From Rhodospirillum centenum SW (GTDB taxonomy: Bacteria > Pseudomonadota > Alphaproteobacteria > Azospirillales > Azospirillaceae): a stretch of DNA of 64,000 bases. The notes beneath the pieces were generated by a model. That model worked only from the letters and a program-made list of their open reading frames with translations. It was not told the origin of the DNA and searched no databases. The DNA is taken from NCBI RefSeq assembly GCF_000016185.1, contig NC_011420.2, forward strand, positions 2,066,501 through 2,130,500. The letters are read 5' to 3'. Below are positions 38,503 to 49,643 of the stretch, in pieces; positions within the stretch are counted from its first letter, which is position 1, and the number at the start of each line of letters is the position of its first letter. Position numbers and translations under genes: made by a program.

Positions 38503-38712
38503 CTACCGGGCCGGACCGAAGCTGTCGCGGCCGACGACCACGCCGTCACGGCGATGGATGTACAGCTCGCCCTGCGCCTTGCGGGCCTTGTCGGTGGCAT
38601 AACGGATCGCATCGGCCTGGCTGTCGAACCGACGGGAGGCGCGCGCTGCCCCGGACCGCCGGACATTCCAGCTTCCGTCCGCCGAAGGGATGACGTGGTG
38701 GGCGTTCTTCAT
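38503..38712 (-). CDS. DUF2188 domain protein
   Basis: This 69-residue protein matches the small DUF2188 family, with HHVIPSADGSWNVRRSGAARASRRFDSQADAIRYATDKARKAQGELYIHRRDGVVVGRDSFGPAR. In the family, a His/Val-containing first strand, a conserved Trp, a helix with A-I-x-A and a final strand with I/V-H-x-x-D-G make a compact fold of unknown function. DUF2188 proteins are often accessory, variably present genes and are sometimes seen near defence genes (family knowledge). It is the first gene of a probable operon with the FINCPFD-type protein. The ATG at 38712 gives a standard start. Confidence 0.85.
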   Translation of the reverse strand: MKNAHHVIPSADGSWNVRRSGAARASRRFDSQADAIRYATDKARKAQGELYIHRRDGVVVGRDSFGPAR

Positions 38713-38880
38713 CGGGGAACTCCGACAACCGTCCGATCAGTCTCACTCAACCATAAGGCGGGCGCAAGATCGGATCGAGACGGGCCTCCGCCCCCTCCCC
38801 CTCATGACCCGCGCGACAGGCGGCCCTGGCGCCTGTTGCAACGGACCGCCGCTGCTGCGGCAGCAAGGGAGGAAACGGGG

Positions 38881-39060
38881 ATGCGGGCGGTTCTTTCGTC
38901 GATTCTGGGTATCGTGTCCGGGCTGTCCGCCCATCACGTCGCGGACGGCCTGATCCAGGCGCCGCAGGCCGAGGCGCAGGCCTTCGCCGTGCTGGCGGGG
39001 ATCGCCGTCGCGGCGTTCTACACCCACGCGACGGCACCGGAAGCGACCGAGGAGGAATGA
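38881..39060 (+). CDS. Hypothetical small protein, 59 residues
   Basis: This is a short frame starting at an ATG with GGAGG about 9 bases upstream. The product RAVLSSILGIVSGLSAHHVADGLIQAPQAEAQAFAVLAGIAVAAFYTHATAPEATEEE (in segments) has two moderately hydrophobic stretches (about residues 3-20 and 34-48) and an acidic tail. That fits a small membrane-associated protein or possibly a peptide with one or two weak membrane helices. I do not recognise it. Divergence from DUF2188 and a good ribosome-binding site support it, but the size leaves doubt. Confidence 0.5.
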   Translation: MRAVLSSILGIVSGLSAHHVADGLIQAPQAEAQAFAVLAGIAVAAFYTHATAPEATEEE

Positions 39061-39108
39061 CCCCGGCCCCCGGAACGGCTCCGGCCCGCGGGCAGCGTGG
39101 GCCGGCGG

Positions 39109-40614
<1,506 letters not shown>

Positions 40615-40764
40615 CCCCTTGGCGGATCGCCGGTCACGGGTCCGGATGGGGGATGGTGGAAGGGTTTGCCGTCCCCGCCAATCAGCCGTGGGGCGGAGCG
40701 GCACCGGGCCAACGGCGTATGACCTTGGGCCGTATCGGCCCGACCGGCCGGGACCGGACCGGTG

Positions 40765-41391
40765 TCACTGCCAGATGTGAACGCGGCCGTTGCTGCATCG
40801 GAAGCGCCAGGCCTCCCGGTTCCACCAGATCGTGCCGTCGTCCGGCCGGCCGGAGAAGCTGGCGCGGGCACGGTAGCCGAAACGGTCCACGAAGCCTTCG
40901 TACACCTTGGCCTGACAGCGGCTCAGGCCGCCGGAGCGGTCGTCGTCCCAGTGGATGCCGTCATCGTGCCGCGGCGGCCCCCAGCCCCAGGGCGGCGGGG
41001 GCGGCGACGGGTCGTTCCAGCCGTAGCGCGGCCGGTCGTTCCAGCGATCATCCCAGCGGTCGTCACGCCGGCCGTAGGCGTCCAGCTCGCGCAGGGAGGA
41101 GATCTGGCGGAACATGCCGATCTGGCCCAGATCGCCCACCCGCGATCCGGCGCGCAGCACGGTGCAGTCCTTGAAATTCTTGTGGCGGCAGACTTCCCAG
41201 GTTCCGGAGCTGACGACCAGTGACCGGGCGCGGTCGTTCCAGGGCGGATACTCGGCCAGATTCCCGATAGCGTAGCGGAGCGTCGTGCGCTCGCCGCGGA
41301 AGTCGGCCTCGGAAAAGAGCGTGATCGAGCCGGCGGCGGCCGATCCCGCCCACATCGCCAGGGCCACACCGGCCAAGAGACTGCGCATCAT
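40765..41391 (-). CDS. Exported beta/gamma-crystallin-like protein
   Basis: This 208-residue protein has a signal peptide (MMRSLLAGVALAMWAGSAAA). A module of about 80 residues resembling a pair of beta/gamma-crystallin Greek-key motifs follows (SITLFSEADFRGERTTLRYAIGNL ... NDRARSLVVSSGTWEVCRHKNFKDCTVLRAGSRVGDLGQIGMFRQISSLREL). Then come a linker very rich in Asp, Arg, Trp and Pro (about residues 105-150) and a C-terminal module with Cys pairs (LSRCQAKVYEGFVDRFGYRARASFSGRPDDGTIWWNREAWRFRCSNGRVHIW). Crystallin-type modules often bind calcium and stabilise proteins. The role here is unknown. It is probably periplasmic or secreted. It is on the same strand as the metF operon but 131 bases downstream of DUF2141, so likely separately transcribed. 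Confidence 0.78.
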   Translation of the reverse strand: MMRSLLAGVALAMWAGSAAAGSITLFSEADFRGERTTLRYAIGNLAEYPPWNDRARSLVVSSGTWEVCRHKNFKDCTVLRAGSRVGDLGQIGMFRQISSLRELDAYGRRDDRWDDRWNDRPRYGWNDPSPPPPPWGWGPPRHDDGIHWDDDRSGGLSRCQAKVYEGFVDRFGYRARASFSGRPDDGTIWWNREAWRFRCSNGRVHIWQ

Positions 41392-41522
41392 CCTTCACCT
41401 CGATGCCGGTCCCCGGCGCCTGGGCGCCTCGGGGGACAGCCGGGGAGAAGTCTGGCGGGGGTTTATGGCGCCTCAAGGGCATCCCCGGGGCGCCGACCGG
41501 GCGGCGGCAGGGCGCTGTCGGG

Positions 41523-42026
41523 TCACCGCCGCAGGGCGATGGCTGCCGTGACCGGCTGGTCGCCGACCGGGATGGCCGCCGCCTCGAAGGACGGCGGTCC
41601 CATGCTGCCGATGGCATCGTTGCTGAAGCCGAACGGTTCCCGCGGGATACCCAGGAATCCGGTATCCAGCCGGGCATTGCCGTTCAGGTCCTGGATCACC
41701 CGGATCAGGTAACGGCCGGGCGGCAGGTCGGCCAGGGGGGCCGTCAGCCGGTCGCCCTCGGGCCGCAGACGCGCCTGTGCCACGGGGCCGGTGCCACGGC
41801 CATAGGCCTCGGCGCTGTCGAACACCTGCACCAGCACCTCGCCGCGGCCGCCGTCGGGCAGCGTGGCGAGGTTGGTGACGGTCAGGCTGAGCTGCGTCGC
41901 GGAGGCCGCGGGCGCCAGCCCCGCCGACAGTGCTCCCGTCGCCAGCGCTCCCGCCGTCAGCAGCAGGGCCGCAGCCGGCAGAGCGCCGGTCCGCCGTTCA
42001 CCGCTGGAGGAACCGCCCGCCGTCAT
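41523..42026 (-). CDS. Exported DUF2141 protein
   Basis: This 167-residue protein has an N-terminal hydrophobic signal (LPAAALLLTAGALATGALSAGLAPAASA). The mature domain matches DUF2141 (LSLTVTNLATLPDGGRGEVLVQVFDSAEAY ... PPGRYLIRVIQDLNGNARLDTGFLGIPREPFGFSNDA), a beta-sandwich of unknown function. The sequence DLNGNARLDTGFLG looks like a calcium-binding loop (inference). It starts only 16 bases after metF stops, so it can be transcribed as the last gene of the regulator-metF operon. A functional connection with methionine metabolism is not obvious. Confidence 0.88.
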   Translation of the reverse strand: MTAGGSSSGERRTGALPAAALLLTAGALATGALSAGLAPAASATQLSLTVTNLATLPDGGRGEVLVQVFDSAEAYGRGTGPVAQARLRPEGDRLTAPLADLPPGRYLIRVIQDLNGNARLDTGFLGIPREPFGFSNDAIGSMGPPSFEAAAIPVGDQPVTAAIALRR

Positions 42027-42042
42027 CCGCCCGCCCCCAGGC

Positions 42043-43973
<1,931 letters not shown>

Positions 43974-44372
43974 CCACCTCCTCCGCGCCGGCCCGTCCGC
44001 ACCAACCGCCGGCCTGCCTGTCCTATCGTCCTGCGGGTCCCGGCGCCCCGCCAGGCTGGCCGGTCCCGAGCCACAGAGGCTTAAACACATAAAGATATCT
44101 TTATGACCCCGCCGACCCACGGGCAAGGGCTTTTGCGCCCCTCGTTTCCGGGAGCCTCGCTTCTGCGTCCCTGGCCCCCCGACGGCGCCCGCAGGAACCG
44201 GCTGAGGGAACACTTTCGTGAAATCCGGGTTCGTTAGCGTACCGCCCGACGACGGCACCGCATGCCAGACCGTCGAGCCCGGCGGTTGTCATGCCCCCGC
44301 GCTTCCTTATATCGCCTCGGAATGCTGGAAGCCCGCCGAAATCGCCCCGTCCGCTGGGAGTCCCGTTCCGCC
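43974..44372. other. Divergent spacer between the SahR-like gene and mlaA, with operator
   Basis: About 400 bases without a convincing coding frame. At 44088-44105 it contains the perfect 18-bp palindrome CATAAAGATATCTTTATG, 115 bases before the SahR-like start and about 270 bases before mlaA. The mlaA side shows no obvious promoter of its own. The AT-rich core stands out against the GC-rich surroundings. Confidence 0.6.
44088..44105. promoter_or_regulatory. SahR-type operator of the regulator-metF operon
   Basis: This 18-bp perfect palindrome, CATAAAGATATCTTTATG, is identical to the core of the site upstream of metH part 1 (33175-33192). Its position upstream of the ArsR-methyltransferase gene suggests autoregulation. 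The gene next to it, metF, is also expected in this regulon. Confidence 0.87.
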
Positions 44373-45227
44373 ATGCCGATCCCGCATCCGATCAGGCTTG
44401 TCGCCGCCGCCCTTCTGACGGGCGCGCTGCTGAGCGGGTGCGCGTCGAACCGGACGGATGACCGGCCGGGCGGCGCAGCACCGGCCGACGGCACCCTGTC
44501 CGCGTCCACCTCGGCGCCCGCATCCCTGACCGTTCCGCCGGGCGGCGGGGCGCCGGCCGACACGCGGTCCGTCAACGATCCGCTGGAGCCACTGAACCGC
44601 GGCATCTTCTGGTTCAACGAGGCGGTGGACACGGTGCTGATCCGGCCGCTGGCGGTGATCTACAAGACCGTGCTGCCGGACCCGGTGCAGGTGGGCGTGC
44701 GCAACGTGCTCCAGAACCTGCGGGCGCCGCTGGACCTGACCAACCAGCTCCTGCAAGGCGACTGGGACGGGGCGGGAACCGTCACCCAGCGGTTCGTCAT
44801 CAACAGCACGGTAGGGCTGGCCGGGCTGATCGACGTGGCGGCGAAGAACGGGCTTCCCTACGAGTATGAGAGTTTCGACCAGACGCTGGCCGTCTGGGGC
44901 CTGCCGGAGGGCCCGTATCTGGTGCTGCCGCTGCTGGGTCCGTCCTCCCTGCGGGACGGCCCGGCCCTGTTCGCGGAGACACTGGCCGATCCCTGGAACA
45001 ACTACGCGAACAACACCGGCGAAGAGTGGTTTCCCTATGTCCGGTACGGGCTGGCCGCCGTGGACACCCGGGCCGGCTATATCGACGTGATCGACGATCT
45101 GAAGGCGAACAGCTTCGACTACTATGCCGCGATGCGGTCACTTTATCGCCAACGACGGGACAACTGGATCCGCGACGGTGCGCCGGCGCCCGACCAGTAT
45201 CCCGACATTCCGGACTATGAGGACTGA
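44373..45227 (+). CDS. mlaA: Outer-membrane lipid asymmetry lipoprotein MlaA (VacJ)
   Basis: MlaA is the outer-membrane component of the Mla phospholipid transport system, removing surface-exposed phospholipids. The 284-residue lipoprotein has a lipobox LLTGALLSGC (Cys23), a Pro/Thr-rich linker, then the MlaA/VacJ domain. Characteristic sequences are NDPLEPLNRGIFWFNEAVDTVLIRPLAVIYKTVLPDPVQVGVRNVLQNLRAPLDLTNQLLQGDWDGAG and RFVINSTVGLAGLIDVAAKNGLPYEYESFDQTLAVWGLPEGPYLVLPLLGPSSLRDGPALFAETLADPWNNY. The start at 44373 puts the lipobox at a normal position, and the longer frame would not. The next gene, five bases away, is mlaC, so the two form an operon. The other mla genes (mlaFED) are not in the window. 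Confidence 0.95.
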   Translation: MPIPHPIRLVAAALLTGALLSGCASNRTDDRPGGAAPADGTLSASTSAPASLTVPPGGGAPADTRSVNDPLEPLNRGIFWFNEAVDTVLIRPLAVIYKTVLPDPVQVGVRNVLQNLRAPLDLTNQLLQGDWDGAGTVTQRFVINSTVGLAGLIDVAAKNGLPYEYESFDQTLAVWGLPEGPYLVLPLLGPSSLRDGPALFAETLADPWNNYANNTGEEWFPYVRYGLAAVDTRAGYIDVIDDLKANSFDYYAAMRSLYRQRRDNWIRDGAPAPDQYPDIPDYED

Positions 45228-45232
45228 GCGTG

Positions 45233-45958
45233 ATGCGCATCACTGAGTCCGGACGCCAGATTTCCCAGGATGGCAGAGTCATGACAAGCAATACTCCTAT
45301 CGTGAAGATGAATCGCAGCCTTGTCCTCCGCACTGTCTTCGTCTCGGCGCTGGCCGCGGCGACGGTTCTGACCGGCACCCTGACCACGGCGGCCCTGCGG
45401 CCCGCTGTCGCCCAGGCGCAGGCCCAGGGGGCGGGCGATTTCGTCGAGTCCCTGGGCGACCGCGCCATCGCGGTGCTGGCCGACCCGAAGGTCACGGACG
45501 AGCAGGCGGTTGAGGAATTCCGCCGCCTGCTGAACGAGAATTTCGATGTCACCACGATCGGCCGCTTCGTGCTGGGCCGCTACTGGAACACGGCCAGCGA
45601 GGCACAGCGCCAGGAGTACATGAAGCTCTTCGAGCGCATGATCGTCGAGGTCTACGCCCAGCGGTTCAACCAGTATGCCGGGGAGACCTTCGAGGTGACC
45701 GCGTCCCGCGCCGACGGCACCAAGGACGCCATCGTCAGCAGCCAGGTGCTGCGGCCGAACGGACCGCCGGTGAAGGTGGACTGGCGCGTCCGCGCCCGCG
45801 ACGGCGGCTACCGCATCGTCGATGTGGTGGTCGAAGGGGTGAGCATGAGCGTCACCCAGCGGTCGGAGTTCGCCTCGGTGATCGAGAGCAACGGCGGCAA
45901 CATCGATGCGCTGCTGGACGCCCTGCGCAAGCGGGCGCAGACCGCCCAGGCCCGGTAA
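45233..45958 (+). CDS. mlaC: Periplasmic phospholipid-binding protein MlaC
   Basis: MlaC shuttles phospholipid between MlaA and the inner-membrane MlaFEDB complex. The 241-residue protein has a signal-like hydrophobic segment about 28 residues in (RTVFVSALAAATVLTGTLTTAALRPAVAQAQA). The mature MlaC/Ttg2D domain follows, with FVESLGDRAIAVLADPKVTDEQAVEEFRRLLNENFDVTTIGRFVLGRYWNTASEAQRQEYMKLFERMIVEVYAQRFNQYAGETFEV and DWRVRARDGGYRIVDVVVEGVSMSVTQRSEFASVI. The ATG at 45233 (or the GTG three bases before) keeps a long hydrophilic leader. A later ATG at 45281 gives a more usual signal peptide and may be the true start. It is followed by strong hairpins, so the operon probably ends here. Confidence 0.94.
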   Translation: MRITESGRQISQDGRVMTSNTPIVKMNRSLVLRTVFVSALAAATVLTGTLTTAALRPAVAQAQAQGAGDFVESLGDRAIAVLADPKVTDEQAVEEFRRLLNENFDVTTIGRFVLGRYWNTASEAQRQEYMKLFERMIVEVYAQRFNQYAGETFEVTASRADGTKDAIVSSQVLRPNGPPVKVDWRVRARDGGYRIVDVVVEGVSMSVTQRSEFASVIESNGGNIDALLDALRKRAQTAQAR

Positions 45959-46016
45959 AGCCAGACCCGGCAACCGCTTCTTCTGTGCCCGCGGGCCGGT
46001 TTCCCGGCCCGCCGAT

Positions 46017-46056
46017 GACGGCCCCGCCTTCCCCGAGGCGGGGCCGTCGGCGTTTC
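46017..46056 (+). terminator. Terminator after mlaC
   Basis: A long stem GACGGCCCCGCCT / AGGCGGGGCCGTC with a short loop is followed by GGCGTTT, about 60 bases after the mlaC stop. A shorter stem (GGGCCGG/CCGGCCC) lies just upstream. Confidence 0.65.
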
Positions 46057-46099
46057 CAGGCACCCTTGCGCCGGCGGGACGCACCCCTACACTGCCGGG

Positions 46100-46894
46100 A
46101 TGCTGCGCGAACTGGCCGACTCCTGGCTGACCGACTGCCCCGCCCCGCTGCGCCGGCTGGGCCATGCCTATGCCGCGACGGCCTGCGCCGCCCGCGGCCG
46201 GCGCTGCGCCCGCGCCTGGGCGCCGCACCGGGAGCGGACGAAGGCGGCGATCCGGGCGGCCGTCGCCGCCAGCGCCTGCCACCGCACGGTGCTGGTGCTC
46301 GGCTCCGGTCCCCTGGCCGACGTGCCGCTGGCGGACCTGACCGGCCGCTTCGGGCGCGTGGTGCTGGCCGACGCCGCCCAGCCGCCGGCCGCGCGGCTGG
46401 CAGCCTGGCGCGCCCGGAGGGGCGCCGTCACGCTGGCGACCCTGGACCTGACGGGCACGGCCGCGGCCCTGACCGACCCCGCCAGCACGGCCCCGCCCCC
46501 GCCGGGCTGTGCCGCCTTCCTGGACGATCCCGGGATCGACCTCGTGCTCTCCGTCAATCTGCTCTCCCAGCTTCCCCTGCTGCCGCTGGCGGCGGCGCTG
46601 CATCGCTGGCCGGAGACGGATGCGGACGCCTATGGAAGGGCCGTCATCGCCGCCCATCTGGCCCATCTGCGCGGCTTCCGCTGCCCGGTCCTGCTGGTGA
46701 CCGACATCGCGCGGACCACCCTGGACCGGGACGGGCGCGTCGTGGAGCGGGAAGACCCGCTGTTCGGCGTGTCCCTGCCGGCCGGCACGGTGGAGGACTG
46801 GGACTGGGAGCTGGCGCCCGCGGGCGAACTGCCGGGTGGACGGACGCACCGGACCCGGGTGCGGGCGCTGCGGCTGGATACCGCCTTCCCCTGA
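46100..46894 (+). CDS. Hypothetical protein, 264 residues, Rossmann-like
   Basis: The protein is not a family I recognise with certainty. The N-terminal third is Ala/Arg-rich and helical (RRLGHAYAATACAARGRRCARAWAPHRERTKAAIRAAVAASACH). It is followed by TVLVLGSGPLADVPLADLTGRFGRVVLADAAQ, which has the glycine loop and acidic second strand end of a nucleotide- or SAM-binding Rossmann fold. Later come FLDDPGIDLVLSVNLLSQLPLLPLAAAL and FRCPVLLVTDIARTTLD, like the later strands of a class I methyltransferase. A methyltransferase-like or degenerate methyltransferase protein is the best guess. The gene stands alone between the mlaC terminator and the TetR promoter and has no clear ribosome-binding site. 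Its frame and GC3 are consistent with a real gene. Confidence 0.7.
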   Translation: MLRELADSWLTDCPAPLRRLGHAYAATACAARGRRCARAWAPHRERTKAAIRAAVAASACHRTVLVLGSGPLADVPLADLTGRFGRVVLADAAQPPAARLAAWRARRGAVTLATLDLTGTAAALTDPASTAPPPPGCAAFLDDPGIDLVLSVNLLSQLPLLPLAAALHRWPETDADAYGRAVIAAHLAHLRGFRCPVLLVTDIARTTLDRDGRVVEREDPLFGVSLPAGTVEDWDWELAPAGELPGGRTHRTRVRALRLDTAFP

Positions 46895-46918
46895 CGACGG
46901 GCGCCTGACGGGCCGCCC

Positions 46919-46972
46919 TTGACAGCGGGACAGCCTCGGCACATTAATGACTGACCAGTCAGTAATTAATGT
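46919..46972 (+). promoter_or_regulatory. Promoter and 32-bp operator of the TetR efflux operon
   Basis: TTGACA (46919-46924), an 18-base spacer and ATTAAT (46943-46948) form a good sigma-70-like promoter. Over it lies a near-perfect 32-bp palindrome (46941-46972). Outer arms are ACATTAAT/ATTAATGT and inner arms ACTGAC/GTCAGT around CA, with single mismatched bases between the arms. It ends six bases before the TetR start, as expected for an autorepressor site. Confidence 0.82.
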
Positions 46973-46978
46973 GCCCCC

Positions 46979-47611
46979 ATGCCGGACCCCCTGCCCCGCC
47001 GCCGCAAGGAGACCCGCCCCGCCGAACTGCTGGAGGCGGCGCTGGACCTGTTCGCGGAGAAGGGATTCGCCGCCACCCGGATGGAGGACATCGCCGCCCG
47101 CGCCGGGGCGTCGAAGGGCACGCTCTATCTCTATTTCCCGTCCAAGCAGGCGGTGTTCGAGGCGCTGGTGCATTCCGCCCTGCTGCCGAACATCGAGCGG
47201 CTGGAGACCGTGGTCGCCGGCTACGAGGGCCGCATGTCCGAGCTGCTGCGGACCACCCTGCGCATCCTGGGCCGCCTGCTGGAAAACCGCCGGCTGATCG
47301 TCCTGCCCAAGCTGGTGCTGGCGGAAGCGGCGAACTTCCCGGACCTGGCCCGCTTCCACAAGCGCGCCGTGGTGGACCGCGGCCTGGGCCTGATCGCGTC
47401 CATCCTGGAGCGCGGCATGGCGCGCGGCGAGTTCCGCCGCCAGGACCCGCTGCTGGTCGCCCGGCTGTATGTCGCCCCCTTCCTGATGATGGTGATGTGG
47501 CGGACGACCTTCGAGCCGCTGGACGACGCCTTCGCCATCGATACGACCCGCCATCTGGAAACGCATCTGGACATCCTGCTGCGCGGCCTTGCCGCGGAGG
47601 AGACGCCATGA
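46979..47611 (+). CDS. TetR family transcriptional regulator
   Basis: This 210-residue TetR-type repressor has an N-terminal helix-turn-helix (ELLEAALDLFAEKGFAATRMEDIAARAGASKGTLYLYFPSKQAVFEALVHSALL, about 17-70). The C-terminal ligand and dimer domain (TTLRILGRLLENRRLIVLPKLVLAEAANFPDLARFHKRAVVDRGLGLIASILERGMARGEF) is like that of the C-terminal-TetR group near ABC exporters. It is the first gene of an operon with HlyD-type, ABC ATPase and ABC permease genes, and its stop overlaps the next start (ATGA). The palindrome at 46941-46972 is presumably its own site, so the pump would be induced when a drug-like ligand binds. In E. coli the equivalent arrangement is CecR with ybhGFSR. Confidence 0.94.
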   Translation: MPDPLPRRRKETRPAELLEAALDLFAEKGFAATRMEDIAARAGASKGTLYLYFPSKQAVFEALVHSALLPNIERLETVVAGYEGRMSELLRTTLRILGRLLENRRLIVLPKLVLAEAANFPDLARFHKRAVVDRGLGLIASILERGMARGEFRRQDPLLVARLYVAPFLMMVMWRTTFEPLDDAFAIDTTRHLETHLDILLRGLAAEETP

Positions 47612-48660
47612 CCCGCCGCCCCCGGCCGCCGCGCGCGGCGCTGGCGCTTCTTCCCCTCCTCCTGCTGGCGGCCGGCTGCGGCGACGGTGGCGAAAGCGGC
47701 TTCCAGGGCTATGTCGAGGGGCAGTATCTGCGCATGGCCGCACCGGAGGGCGGCTGGCTGGTCGATCTGGCGGTGGCAGAGGGCGACAGGGTCGTCCCCG
47801 GCCAGCCCCTGTTCGCCCTGGAAGACACCCAGCAGCAGGCCGCCCTGGCCGAAGCGAAGGGCCGGCTGGCCCAGGCCATGGCGCAGCTCGCGGACCTGCG
47901 GCTGGGCCTGCGGCCGGAGGAGATCGCCCGGATCGAGGCGCGGCTGCGGCAGGCGGAGGCGCTGGCCACCTACACCGCCGCAGAATTGCGCCGGCAGCAG
48001 GATCTGGCCAGCCGCGACGTGGCCGCCCGCGCCCGGCTGGACCTCGCCCGCTCCGACGCGCGGCAGGCCGAGGCCGAGGTCGCCGCCGTGAAGGCGGAGC
48101 TGGCGACCGCCCGCCTGCCCGCCCGCAGCGACGCCATTCAGGCAGCCGAAGCCGCCGTGGAGGCCGCCCGCGCCGCCGTCGCCCAGGCCGAGTGGCGGCT
48201 GGCGCAGCGCCGCGTCGCGGCCCCGGCGGCGGCGCTGGTGGAGGATACGGTGCGCCGGCCGGGCGAATGGGTGCCGGCCGGTGGCCCCGTCGTCACGCTG
48301 CTGCCGCCGGAGCAGGTGAAGCTGGTCTTCTTCGTGCCGGAACCGCAGCGCGCCCTGCTGCACCCCGGTGACACGGTGGCACTGTCCTGCACCGGCTGCC
48401 CGGACGGGCTGAGCGCGCGGGTCAGCTTCGTGGCGCCGGAGGCGGAGTACACGCCACCCGTCATCTACAGCCTGGAAACCCGGGCCAAGCTGGTCTTCCG
48501 GGTCGAGGCCGAACCGCAGGGATCGGCGCGGGACCTGCTGCCCGGCCAGCCGGTCACGGTCCGGCGTACAGCGATCGGCGTGGCCGGACGGATCGGCATC
48601 GTGGAGCTTGTGCTGCGGGCCATCGTCCGCGCCGGCAGCCTGGTGGGAGGCGCGCCATGA
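47608..48660 (+). CDS. HlyD-family membrane fusion protein (YbhG-like)
   Basis: This 350-residue periplasmic adaptor connects an inner-membrane ABC exporter with an outer-membrane channel. A lipobox at LLLLAAGC (Cys24) indicates lipid anchoring. A lipoyl-type half (GYVEGQYLRMAAPEGGWLVDLAVAEGDRVVPGQPLFALEDTQQQAALAEAKGRLAQAMAQLADLRLGLRPEEI) is followed by a long alpha-hairpin coiled coil (about 90-215). The second lipoyl half is APAAALVEDTVRRPGEWVPAGGPVVTLL, and a beta-barrel (VKLVFFVPEPQRALLHPGDTVAL) follows. It starts within the stop codon of the TetR gene, and its own stop overlaps the ABC ATPase start (ATGA). No outer-membrane TolC gene is nearby. Confidence 0.93.
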   Translation: MTRRPRPPRAALALLPLLLLAAGCGDGGESGFQGYVEGQYLRMAAPEGGWLVDLAVAEGDRVVPGQPLFALEDTQQQAALAEAKGRLAQAMAQLADLRLGLRPEEIARIEARLRQAEALATYTAAELRRQQDLASRDVAARARLDLARSDARQAEAEVAAVKAELATARLPARSDAIQAAEAAVEAARAAVAQAEWRLAQRRVAAPAAALVEDTVRRPGEWVPAGGPVVTLLPPEQVKLVFFVPEPQRALLHPGDTVALSCTGCPDGLSARVSFVAPEAEYTPPVIYSLETRAKLVFRVEAEPQGSARDLLPGQPVTVRRTAIGVAGRIGIVELVLRAIVRAGSLVGGAP

Positions 48661-49643
48661 GCGCCGCCCCGGCCATCGACGTCACCGGGCTGACCAAGCG
48701 CTTCGGCCCGAAGACGGTCGTGGACGGCTTCTCCATCCAGGTACGGCGCGGCCAGATCTACGGTTTCCTGGGCCCCAACGGCAGCGGCAAGACCACCACC
48801 ATCCGCATGCTCTGCGGCCTGCTGCTGCCGGACGGCGGCAGCGGCACCTGCCTGGGCTTCGACATCGTGCGGGAGGCATGGCAGATCAAGCGCCGCGTCG
48901 GCTACATGACGCAGCGGTTCAGCCTCTACGAGGACCTCTCCATCAAGGAGAACCTGGACTTCGTGGCCCGCCTCTACGGCCTGCCCGACCGGCCGGCGCG
49001 GGTCGCGGCGGCGCTGGACCGGCTGGGGCTGGCACACCGCCGCGACCAGCTGGCCGGAACCCTGTCGGGCGGCTGGAAGCAGCGTCTGGCGCTGGCCGCC
49101 TGCATCCTGCACGGGCCGGAGCTGCTGCTGCTGGACGAACCGACGGCCGGCGTCGATCCCAAGGCGCGGCGGGAGTTCTGGGACGAAATCCACACGCTGG
49201 CCGCCGACGGCATGACCGTGCTGGTCAGCACCCACTACATGGACGAGGCGGAGCGCTGCCACCGCATCTGCTATCTGGCCTATGGCCGGCTGCTGGCCGA
49301 CGGCACGGTGGAGGAGGTGGTGCGCGGTTCCGGGCTGCGCACCTGGTACGTCGCCGGGCCGGACGCCCGCATCGCCGCCCTGGCGCGCGAGCTGGCGGGC
49401 CGGCCGGGGGTGGAGATGGTGGCCCCGTTCGGCGCCGCCCTGCATGTCAGCGGCAGCGACAGCGCGCGCCTGGACGCCGCCGTCGCCGCCTTCCGCGACG
49501 AGCCGGAGCTGCGCTGGCGCGAGGGCGGGCCGGGGCTGGAGGACGTCTTCATCCATCTGATGAACGGGGTGCGCGACCAGTTCGCGCCCGCCGCCGGCAA
49601 GGCCGCCGCTGCCGCCGGTCCCGCCCGGAGGGCCGCGTCATGA
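48657..49643 (+). CDS. ABC transporter ATP-binding protein
   Basis: This 328-residue ATPase contains Walker A GPNGSGKTTT (about residue 40), the Q-loop region, the signature LSGGWKQRLALAACILHGPELLLLDEPTAGVDPKARREFWDEIH (Walker B and D-loop) and the H-loop STHYMDEAERC. The C-terminal roughly 80 residues carry an extension typical of ABC-2 drug exporters (GPGLEDVFIHLMN near the end), followed by an Ala-rich tail. It energises the permease encoded next. Gene starts and stops overlap by four bases at both ends, so the operon is tightly translationally coupled. Confidence 0.94.
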   Translation: MSAAPAIDVTGLTKRFGPKTVVDGFSIQVRRGQIYGFLGPNGSGKTTTIRMLCGLLLPDGGSGTCLGFDIVREAWQIKRRVGYMTQRFSLYEDLSIKENLDFVARLYGLPDRPARVAAALDRLGLAHRRDQLAGTLSGGWKQRLALAACILHGPELLLLDEPTAGVDPKARREFWDEIHTLAADGMTVLVSTHYMDEAERCHRICYLAYGRLLADGTVEEVVRGSGLRTWYVAGPDARIAALARELAGRPGVEMVAPFGAALHVSGSDSARLDAAVAAFRDEPELRWREGGPGLEDVFIHLMNGVRDQFAPAAGKAAAAAGPARRAAS

